A stretch of 64,000 nt of DNA from Undaria pinnatifida (lineage: Eukaryota; Sar; Phaeophyceae; Laminariales; Alariaceae). Below, one piece after another: positions 55,820 through 64,000 of the stretch (positions within the stretch are counted from its first letter, which is position 1; each line of letters begins with the position of its first letter). The notes under the pieces are model-generated. The model saw nothing but the letters and a program-made list of their open reading frames with translations. It searched no databases and had not been told where the DNA came from. Where the stretch lies: positions 3,213,651-3,277,650 of the forward strand of contig JABAKD010000008.1 in assembly GCA_012845835.1 (NCBI GenBank), given 5' to 3'. The position numbers were made by a program, and so were the translations under genes.

Positions 55820-57012
55820 ACCACGGGAAGGGACGAGGGCAAGGAAACACTATACACAACGCTGAGTAGGATGTCGAGGCGCGTACTACCTGACGCATGT
55901 AATAGCGCGCAAGAAAACACACACCCCTCACCGAATTGGCAACCTAATGTTCTCGACAACGGGGAAGAGAAATAAACAAAACCGCGACGAGCGGATCGTG
56001 TATGGAAAGGTCTTTAGTTTACTGGTAGATCTTCCCAAATCCATCATTCTCGATGTGTGTCCCCATTGTTGACGAAAAAAACGGCTCGGAAATTCGTCCC
56101 AGGGTGCGTTGTTTTGCGCCTTGTACCGAGTGCATACAATAGTTTGCTTCAGTGGTCTTAGGCTGCCCTCGGTAGCACAATGTGCGGATATATCGTGTCC
56201 CTCTTCTGACAAATTGATTAGTAAACTGCTGTATTTATACAAGAGCTACACAATGAAATTTCCAGGGCTTTTCACGGGTCATAACCCGACCCGCGGGTCG
56301 GGTCAGCGGGGTTGCAAAATCTCGCGGGTCGGGTCGGGCGGGTCGAAACATATTAAAACCAGGGCTTTCACGGGTCATGACCCAACCCGCGGGTCGGGTC
56401 AAGGGGGTTTCAAAATCTCGCGGGTCGGGTCGGGTCGGGTCATCACGTTTAAAAATCTCACGGGTCGGGTCGGGTCGGGTCAAGAGGTTTTCAAAATCTC
56501 GCGGGTTGGGTCGGGTCGGGTCAAAAGGCTTCAAAAAAAAAAAAAGGTCGGGTCGGATCAAGAGATTTTCATAATCTCGCGGGTCGGGTCGGGGCATGAC
56601 CCGCGAGATACGGGTCACTTCGCGGGTCAAGCCATAATGACCCGTGAGTTGTTTTGGGCTGACCCGCGGGTCCAACCCGCGGATCTAGCCGGCGGATCCG
56701 CCTTTTTCAAACTTACAGCTGAGAGCCACGTTGATGACGTGTAGGCGCCCCGCGGGTCGGGCCCGCGGGTCCACCAATAAAATACAAACATTTCGGCTTC
56801 CTGCCTCCTCGTGCCGATGCTCCGATCATATGTCATCACAGCGTGCAGAACAATCACCAGGCAGTACCCCTAGCTACTCGTACCAAGGCATACAGCAGTG
56901 TGACGCGAATCCCGTACCTACTGGAGCCGTAACAACAGCAGTAATATTACGGTCATACCAGTACGAAATGTGACCAAACGTTGAAAGGCAAGGAAGGGCA
57001 GTCGTCGTCGAA

Positions 57013-57036
57013 GCAGCAGCAGCAGCAGCAGCAGCA
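57013..57036 (+). repeat. Short CAG repeat in inner MITE
   Basis: About seven to eight CAG units within the module shared with 58636-58690. The downstream CCACCGCCCCAGTTGTGGGC block is duplicated at 57103 and 57366. Confidence 0.9.
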
Positions 57037-57465
57037 CTGGCGGCAGCAAGCACCAGCAGCAGACCCCGGATTCTCGCGGATCGCAGCCTCTGCTGACAGA
57101 CCCACCGCCCCAGTTGTGGGCTTGCTGCCGGAGGCGGCTCAGCTAGGCTGCTTGCCGGGGCTGGAGACTGCACAGATGGAAGATAGATACAGCAGTAGTA
57201 GTAGTAGCTAGCTCGAGAATTATCACACCAGTACGAAATGTGACCAAACGTAAAAAAGCAAGAAGAGCAGCCGTTGTCGAAGAGGCAGCAGCAGCACCCT
57301 GGCAGCAGCAAGCACCAGCAGCAGACAACGCATCCTCGCGGATCGCAGCCCCTGCTGACAGACCCACCGCCCCAGTTGTGGGCTTGCTGCCGGAGGCGGC
57401 TCAACTAGGCTGCTTGCCGGGGCCGGAGATTGCACTTGTAAATTATAACTAGCTCGCTCGTCGGG

Positions 57466-57525
57466 TCGACCCGGTGGTCTAACGGTACGGGCATGTCCAT
57501 GCATGTGGGTTGCGGTTTTTTTCCT
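57466..57525 (+). repeat. tRNA-like sequence inside MITE, inner copy
   Basis: GACCCGGTGGTCTAACGGTA resembles a tRNA 5' half with box A. The expected box B position reads GGGTTGCGGTTTTTTTCC, degenerate. It recurs at 59139-59200. Probably a captured or SINE-derived tRNA fragment, not a working tRNA. Confidence 0.35.
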
Positions 57526-58633
57526 ATTCCTCGCGCGCACACCACATGACATAATCATCAGCTGCAAACAATGCCGGTAATAAACGCAGAGAACACGACA
57601 TAAAGGGAAAAGTACGAGGGACCAAGGACCAACCAACCGACCGAGGTATACATGCTTTGACCCGTGACTTTTTGACTATGACCCGTGAGAAATGTCACGG
57701 GTCAAGTTAACGTGACCCGCCAGACGACCCGAATCTCGCGGGTCACCCGGATTGTCGCGGGTCGGGTCGGGTTGGGTCGGGTCAGGACGATTTCAGAATC
57801 TCGTGGGTCGGGTCGGGTCGGGTCGGGTCAAGACATCTCGAAAATCTCGCGGGTCGGGTCGGGTCGGGTCAAGACGTGTCGAAAATCTCGCGGGTCGGGT
57901 CGGGTCGGGTCAAGACGTCTCGGAAATCTCGCGGGTCGGGTCGCTGACCCGACCCGACCCGACCCGACCCGACCCGCGAGATTTGACCCGACACGTGAAA
58001 AGCCCTGATAAAAACCTCACGGGTCGGGTCGGGTCGGGTCAAGAGGTTTCAAAATCTCGCGGGTCGGGTCGTGTCTGGTCAATAGGCTTCAAAATCTCGC
58101 GGGTCGGGTCGGGTCGGGTCGGGTCAAGAGGTTTCAAAATCTCGCGGGTCGGGTCGGGTCGGGTCGGGTTAAGAGGTTTTCACACTCTCGCGGGTCGGGT
58201 TGGGCCATGACCCGCGAGGCCATGACCCGCGAGATACGGGTCACTCGCGGGTCAAGCCATCATGACCCGCGAGTTGTTTTCGGCTGACCCGCGGGTCAAA
58301 CCCGCGGATCTGACCTGCGGATCCGCTATTGTCAAACTTACTACAGCTGAGGGCCATTGCCGTGCAGGCGCCCCGCGGGTCCGACCCGCGGATCCGTAAA
58401 AATAATAAAAACCTTTCCGCTTTCTGCCTCTCTCGTGCCGATGCTCCGATAATGTCATCACAGCGTGCAGAACAATCACCAGGCAGTACCCCTAGCTCTC
58501 TCGTACCACGGCATACAGCAGTGTGACGCGAATCCCGTACCGGCCGAAGCCGTAACAACAGTAGTAATGTTACGGTCATACCAGTACGAAATGTAACCAA
58601 ACGTTGAAAGGCAAGGAAGGGCAGTCGTCGTCG

Positions 58634-58634
<1 letters not shown>

Positions 58635-58690
<56 letters not shown>
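58635..58690 (+). repeat. Expanded CAG repeat in outer MITE
   Basis: About 18 CAG units where the inner copy has about seven. A third block of about six lies near 58921-58940. Confidence 0.92.
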
Positions 58691-59822
58691 GTACCAGCAG
58701 CAGACCCCGGATTCTCGCGGATCGCAGCCCCTGCCGACAGACCCACCGCCTCCGTTGTGGGCTTGCTGCCGGAGGCGGCTCAGCTAGGATGCTTGCCGGG
58801 GCTGGAGACTGCACAGATAGAAGATAGATACAGCAGCAGTAGTAGTAGCTAGCTCGAGAAATATCATACCAGTACGAAATGTGACCAAACGTAAAAAAGC
58901 AAAAAGAGCAGTCGTCATCGAAGCAGCAGCAGCAGCAGCACCAGCAGCACAGCACCAGCAGCACCCTGGCAGCAGCAAGCACCAGCAGCAGACAACGCAT
59001 CCTCCCGGATTGGAGCCCCTGCTGACGCAACCACCGCCCCAGTTGTGGACTTGCTCGGAGGCGGCTCAGCCAGGCTGCTTGCCGGGGCCTGAGACTGCAC
59101 TTATTATAACTGGCTCGTTCGTCGGGTCGCTCGTAGGGTCGACCCGGTGGTCTAGCGGTACGGGCATGCCCCATGCATGTGGGTTGCGGTTTCTTTCCCA
59201 TTTTTGCGCGCACACCGCATGACATAATCATCAGCCGCAAACAATGCCGGTAAAAAACCCAGAGAACACGACATACTGGGTAAAGTACAATGGACCAAAG
59301 ACCAACCAACGGACCGAGGTATACATGCTTTGACCTGTGACTTTTCGACTTTGACCTGTGAGAAATGTCACGGGTCAAGTCGACCTGACCCGCATGAAAC
59401 CCGCATCTCGCGGGTCACCCGGATTGTGGCGGGTCGGGTTGGGTCGGGTCAGGAGAATTTCAAAATCTCGCGGGTCGGGTCGGGTTGGGTCAGGAGGTTT
59501 TCAAAATCTCGCGGGTCGGGTCGGGTCGGGTCAAGACGTCTCAAAAGTCTCGCGGGTCGGGTTGGGTTGGGTCAGGAGGTTTTCAAAATCTCGCGGGTCG
59601 GGTCGGGTCGGGTCAAGACGGCTCAAAAGTCTCGCGGGTCGGGTTGGGTCGGGTTAAGACGTCTAGAAATTCTCACGGGTCGGGACGGGTCAGCTACCCC
59701 GACCCGACCCGCGAGATTTGACCCGACCTGTGAAAAGCCCTCGAAGTTTCTTCGCCAGTCATATCAGATATTGTACGTCTTCAGAGTTTACCACCGAGTG
59801 ACAGACAAGGGGGGGGAATCTT

Positions 59823-60031
59823 CAGGGCTTTTCACGGGTCATGATCAGGCCGTCGGGTTGAGTCGAGGGTTTCAACAACTCGCGCGTCAAGTCGGATCGG
59901 GTCAGGAGATGTTCGAAATTTCACGGGTTGGCTCGGGTCGGGTCAGGAGGTTTTCAATGTCACGGGTCGGGTCGGGTCACCCTGACTCAATTCGATCTGC
60001 GAGAAGTGATCCGACCCCTGAACAACTCGGG
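59823..60031. mobile_element. Third, degenerate member of the GGGTCG MITE family
   Basis: CAGGGCTTTTCACGGGTCAT at 59823 starts a short array. The right end near 60005-60031 (GATCCGACCCCTGAACAACTC) is a mutated version of the family terminus. Target duplication is poorly preserved. Confidence 0.55.
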
Positions 60032-61880
60032 TAATTTCATAGGGGGGGTGTAATTATTAGCCAAAATTATGAACTGTCTGCTGCGTCCTAAGGGCGCCGG
60101 GATCTCAAGCCACCCCTTATCTCCGGGTTTACCGGTTCACTCTAATCTCTACATACATTTTTATGCAGTCAATTACGCCGCATTTTACCACGCCGCATTT
60201 TACCACGCTGCATGCCGAACTTCAACTACAGGGTGCCTCAGCAGACAGCGGGGTAACCTACTAGTGTTGCATCGACAGCAGCTTTTGATTATATCCAGCC
60301 TGGCAGTCCGCCATTCATCAACGAAAGTCTACAGCTCGATTTTGGGGAGCTGCAGTGGTCGAAAATCGTCGAAGTTCACATTTCACACCACGACAAAAAA
60401 AAACATGGTTGCTCTTTGTAGGTTTTGTGTATTCCGGGTAGGGTAGTTTTTTCCTTCTTTCAGAACTCACAACAAGTGTTGGGTACGGGTACTTTCTTCT
60501 TACAGAACCCATAAATACCCGGGCACGATTCGTACTACAGAACTCAACCTTGAAAAAACAACCCCCAACTAACGGTTTGCACTTTACTCAAGGACAGCTG
60601 CATCTCATCACACATGACACATCACATATCACTCCTCACAAGCAACCCAGCCCACTTAATTCAGCCACGACCACTATGAGGTGCGTGAGGGCGTCCGGTG
60701 CAGCGGCAAGCAGTCGTGGGCACAACCAGAAAGAGACTCACGCGGTAATTTTGTGAAGTCAAAGTTGCCAGTCAGCATCACCACAAAATCGATAATTTGC
60801 TCTGGAGGCCACGTTTCAACACGTTTGCGAGTTACTGGTATTAATAGTATGTACTCCCATGGCTACAGCACGTACGAACAAACAGCTTTCACCGAAAGTT
60901 AGTTGGGATTTTCGCGCATCTTTTGCATCACTATGCCTACGTACCCGCAAGAGTGCGGACAGGGAGATTAAGTAGCGATTTGAGTGGTGAAAGAGTTGTC
61001 AAGGCGTGAAGTTGTTTTTACGCCGCCAGCCGCTAGCCAGCTATTATAAAACTCGTAGCCGCCAACTCCAACCAGATGACGACAGCCCTACTGCCTACAG
61101 GCCGGCGCCGTCAGTCCTACTTTAAGGGTACGCCTCGCACCTCTAGATAAATACCATCGTACACGTACCAAAATTTAGCGTGTAGTCATTCGTGACCTGC
61201 TGTGACAGCAGTCGCCGTGTGCTTAATATATACCGTGTGGCAGCAGCGCCAGGTATATAATTAGCACTGGCTTGAGGGCGGTAAAGAGCGTTGCAGCAGT
61301 GGGTCCCGTTGCAGTCTTCTTGCGTGCCTCGTTTCTGATTGCCCTCATGCAGTGCCAGATAAAACAAAAGCACGACCGCCCCGCCTATCCGCCCGCAGAG
61401 ATTGGAACGCGGCACCAATCCCAATGGCCGAAACTGTAAGCAGCCTTTGGTATAAATATCGATATAAAAAGGTCCTTACATTTCAGGTCCTAGTGGTTAA
61501 TGCAGAGGGCAGAGTAGAACATTCGTCACCCTGCAATGCCTGGTGATGCGCTCCGAAGCAGGCAAAATCCTTACCCTCGCCCGTCCCCAATGCCTCCCAA
61601 GAACCCACGAAACCCGCCAAAGCTCGGAACTCAGAAAACAGAGCATATCAGTCGGTACTTGGTGCTTTTCGTTACCCGTACATGGAGATACTTATGCGAG
61701 ATATTTTTACGTCTCTAACTTTCAGGGTTGTTCGGGTGCACAGACCAAAGCAAAAATACCGGTGATAGACTGAACTACCAGTACTGGTATCAGGTACTTC
61801 TGCTGGAGATTGCGAAAGAACCAGCAAGGTACTATTGCTGTTACTGCTGTACCTCGTATTTTAAATTTTGCATTTCTTTC
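60032..61880. other. Unassigned, with a TIR-element end at 60440-60552
   Basis: 60440-60552 (TCAGAACTCACAACAAGTG ... ACAGAACTCAACCTTG) resembles the right end of the 34.76-36.26 kb element. No gene recognised elsewhere. Confidence 0.45.
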
Positions 61881-61882
61881 TT

Positions 61883-61985
61883 CACGGGTCGGGTCACTTC
61901 TCGCGGGTCGGGTAGGGCCAGGGTGACCAGACCCGGCCCGTGAGATTTTGAATACCCCTCCTGACCCAACCTGACCCGTGATTGT
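61883..61985. repeat. Small GGGTCG-family fragment
   Basis: CACGGGTCGGGTCACTTCTC to CAACCTGACCCGTGA: opposed arms of the GGGTCG MITE family, without the CAGGGC ends. Confidence 0.6.
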
Positions 61986-63720
61986 TTCCGGTCTGAGCCT
62001 CAGCCGCAAAAAAAACTGGTGCTCTAACAGTGCCAGGTATCTGGTATCGGTGCCTCTTTCGCTGCATTCTTTGTACGTGAACGTGGCGAGCCGATCTGCA
62101 CCAACGTCAAACGATAGTACGATTAGTCTGCTATGCAAGTGCTATGGGTTAATCTTGCCTTTACGGCACTGTTTGGTCGTATTAGACTACTAGACTAAGA
62201 GATGGATAACGGTAGCCTGTCGTTGCTGCTAGCCGAGAACCAACCGCTGCAGTTCGGCTCGGATGTTCGGACAGGGTCATTGGGAAGCCCCGTCCAACAG
62301 AGTCGAATAGCGTATTCGGCATTCTGGATGCAACGTACCAGGTGCCATCATAGTCGGTACCCGGTACTGCTTTTCGTTGCTTATCTGGTTCGTGATTGCT
62401 GCTTGCTATTCGTGGCGTGACCCACACACGGAGGAGCAGACACTTCATGAAAACAGACACACCTGTGTTGGCTTTAGCCCTATCGAGCTTCTGCGCCTAG
62501 TTATTACTGCTGATCAGGTAGAGAGCGGCTTACTCCAGGTGTACAAGGTGGCTTTAATACTCTCGACGAAACCCTTACTAGACTGGCAACCATCAAAAAC
62601 ATCTTGAAAATAGCTTTCACCGCGCTGTTCGCTCAAGCAGTGCCGATTGTACACGATGGTGTACGGACAGTGCAATGAGCCAACAGCAGGCATACCACCC
62701 CGACTGCACACAGGGACGGAACTCAATATGTACAAAGTGTCACATCAGGCCCAACATCAGCTGGTTAGTCCCTGCACCAGCAGAGTAAGCTATGTGGCGC
62801 AACAGCACTCTCCCTGCATTATGTCATCAAAGCGCCCTCTTGGTCTTGGTACGAGTACGAATCGATCTATAAACAAACAAGGCACATCCGAGCACATCGC
62901 CAGCCCCAAAACAAGAGCGGTCGACTCCTTTTTCCGTCTGACACGCAGTGTATGCAGAGTGCAGAGAGAGTGGCGACATATCTACCACAGGATGGCTATC
63001 GTTCAGCTCCTTGCGATGCGCCCACAGCCACGGCAGCACAGGTCAGCCAGCCCGCCAAGCAACAGGGAGCGGCCTCAGCTCCACCGCAAAAAAAAAACGA
63101 TTTACCAAGCCAAACATTCTCGGAAGCAATCAAACTGACTCACCCACACAGAAAACAGCGGGTACTACCGATGATAGTGCAATCGAGCAACCAGCGACTA
63201 GCACAGTGGGCGCTTACCATGGTGATCCTCGCGCAGACAGTCAACACCCGGAGACTGGTACTGTAGTCGAAGCCACGAATGGTAGAGCTACCGCCTCCAT
63301 CCACTACGGGGTTTGGGGACATTTGTCTTTTTTATAGAGGTGGGGCTGCTTTCCAGTTTCGTTTTTATATATTTTTCTCGAGATCTTGATATGAACGAAA
63401 ACGTAAGGACCTTTTTATTATATACATTAAAGAACACACGATTATTACATTTACTCCTTTATTGATACCAGGTACCAGTATCATCGTGCACCGCGCATAC
63501 GCACATACACGCTCTCCGATGAAATGAAAAACTTCGAGTGGGCTCCAGATCTGCTGTAAGCAGCTGTGCAACAAAAGGCGTACCAATCGCTCAGCCCCCC
63601 CCCCCCCCATGCAAGACGAAGGTCTCGTGCAAGAAGACGTGCAAGATATTCAGATAACAAGAAAGAGAAAGCGTTCATGTCCCGGCGCCACAATCATCAG
63701 GCGTATTTTGCTGTGTTACC
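61986..63720. other. Unassigned; a 163-codon open frame of unknown meaning
   Basis: A plus-strand frame at 62647-63138 and an overlapping one at 62952-63337 are open but of low-information composition (Gln/Ser/Pro/Arg), and neither has a recognisable domain. Called neither gene nor repeat. Confidence 0.3.
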
Positions 63721-63721
63721 A

Positions 63722-63772
63722 GGGAGGCTTCGCCGCGGCGGGCTAACGCCCGCCGTCGGCTCCGCGCATGCC
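63722..63772. repeat. GC-rich hairpin module 6
   Basis: Stem CGGCGGGC/GCCCGCCG (63736-63743 and 63748-63755) with a TAAC loop, flanked by GGCTTCGC and TCCGCGCATG. It shares the loop and plan of the modules at 22-23 kb but a different stem. Confidence 0.75.
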
Positions 63773-63972
63773 CGTAAAACAGGTGGCAAACGAAGCGGAG
63801 AGGGACCGTAAAAGTGACAAATTGCTGCCAAGGGGTACGGTGTGGTATTGAATCAGTTTATTATAGTGTTGCAAGTATGAGGTGGGGCGAGTGTGGAGTT
63901 CTTTTTTGTATATATATTGAAGGGAGAAAGCAAAGGAACGGTCGGAAGACGCGAAATCCATGATGATTATCG

Positions 63973-64000
63973 TATATACAAGGGCGCCGCTTCGTGTAGG
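63973..64000. repeat. Start of a further hairpin module, cut by window end
   Basis: GTATATACAAGGGCGCCGCT matches the motif that precedes other hairpin modules. The hairpin itself would lie outside the window. Confidence 0.5.

Larger units (their letters stand above)
56360..58007. mobile_element. Inner (nested) hAT-like MITE
   Basis: CAGGGCTTTCACGGGTC at 56360 to GTGAAAAGCCCTG at 58007, flanked by ATTAAAAC (56352-56359) and ATAAAAAC (58008-58015), seven of eight matching. It has the same internal plan as the outer copy, so nesting rather than tandem duplication explains the apparent 1.7-kb repeat at 56.3-59.7 kb. Confidence 0.82.
56263..59742. mobile_element. Outer hAT-like MITE of GGGTCG repeats
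   Basis: Left terminus CAGGGCTTTTCACGGGTC at 56263; right terminus GACCCGACCTGTGAAAAGCC ending 59742 (last base C instead of G). The flanks GAAATTTC (56255-56262) and GAAGTTTC (59743-59750) agree at seven of eight positions, fitting an old 8-bp hAT duplication. The interior comprises arrays of CGCGGGTCGGGTCGGGTC separated by TTTTCAAAATCT-like spacers, and a central module with CAG repeats and a tRNA-like sequence. Another copy of the same family is inserted at 56360. Confidence 0.82.

Noticed and set aside
57000-58690. Poly-glutamine or poly-leucine protein from CAG tracts
   Set aside because: The tract lies in a transposable element module with stops nearby in all frames and differs in length between copies.
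56235-59721. Long ORFs rich in RVGSGRVK or DPTRPDPR
   Set aside because: Translation of the GGGTCG arrays within MITEs.

Overview
This window is eukaryotic nuclear DNA. There is no bacterial-type gene packing. The genes I can read have GT-AG introns whose phases agree across exons, and most of the sequence is transposon debris, satellites and segmental duplications. The organism is not identifiable from this sequence alone. Short exons (about 50-330 nt) separated by 120-930 nt introns, together with copia, tyrosine-recombinase retroelements, hAT and OTU/Helitron-like debris, would fit a large repeat-rich protist or algal genome. A brown alga or another stramenopile is possible, but that is inference.

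Layout, left to right. 0.25-2.1 kb: a poly-C-rich minisatellite module, repeated at 20.7-22.2 kb. 2.3-5.4 kb: a decayed Ty1/copia pol on the minus strand with a duplicated fragment. 5.4-10.4 kb: mostly featureless sequence with small tandem repeats. 10.4-17.4 kb: two adjacent minus-strand multi-exon genes of unknown function, which I assembled from splice sites and phase. 17.57-18.15 kb: a hAT-like MITE with an 8-bp target duplication. 18.3-20.1 kb: segmental duplications. 22.2-25.4 kb: GC-rich hairpin modules and low-complexity DNA. 25.4-27.1 kb: about eight tRNA-like SINE units. 27.1-32.4 kb: a tyrosine-recombinase (DIRS/PAT/Ngaro-type) retroelement, copy 1, inserted into the last SINE unit. 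33.7-34.4 kb: a ParB/sulfiredoxin-like ORF. 34.76-36.26 kb: a 1.5-kb TIR/fold-back element with a 7-bp target duplication. 36.6-37.8 kb: two related tRNA-headed SINEs in opposite orientation. 38.6-39.5 kb: a tandem duplication. 40.9-41.9 kb: a broken OTU cysteine protease gene next to a hairpin terminus. 42.51-43.26 kb: a 751-bp TIR element whose empty site is also in this window. 43.8-50.4 kb: retroelement copy 2, with split direct repeats and an internally amplified reverse transcriptase segment. 50.8-51.1 kb: a hAT transposase C-terminus. 51.07-52.15 kb: an AAGCTTCC satellite with telomere-like TTAGGG blocks. 54.4-55.5 kb: ribosomal protein eL39, the only housekeeping gene I recognise. 56.26-59.74 kb: two nested hAT-like MITEs built of GGGTCG arrays and carrying CAG repeats. 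60-64 kb: mostly unassigned.

The most informative signals are structural. Several insertions are validated by an uninterrupted paralogous site inside the same window (34.76 kb against 2.07 kb; 42.5 kb against 24.68 kb), or by target duplications (17.57, 56.26 and 56.36 kb). The copy 2 retroelement shows an A1-ORFs-B1-A2-B2 arrangement whose internal B1/A2 junction matches what joining its two outer ends would make. A family of GC-rich hairpins behind a TATACAAGG-type motif recurs at least seven times; one copy sits directly downstream of the OTU protease, which suggests a Helitron/Helentron-like lineage (inference).
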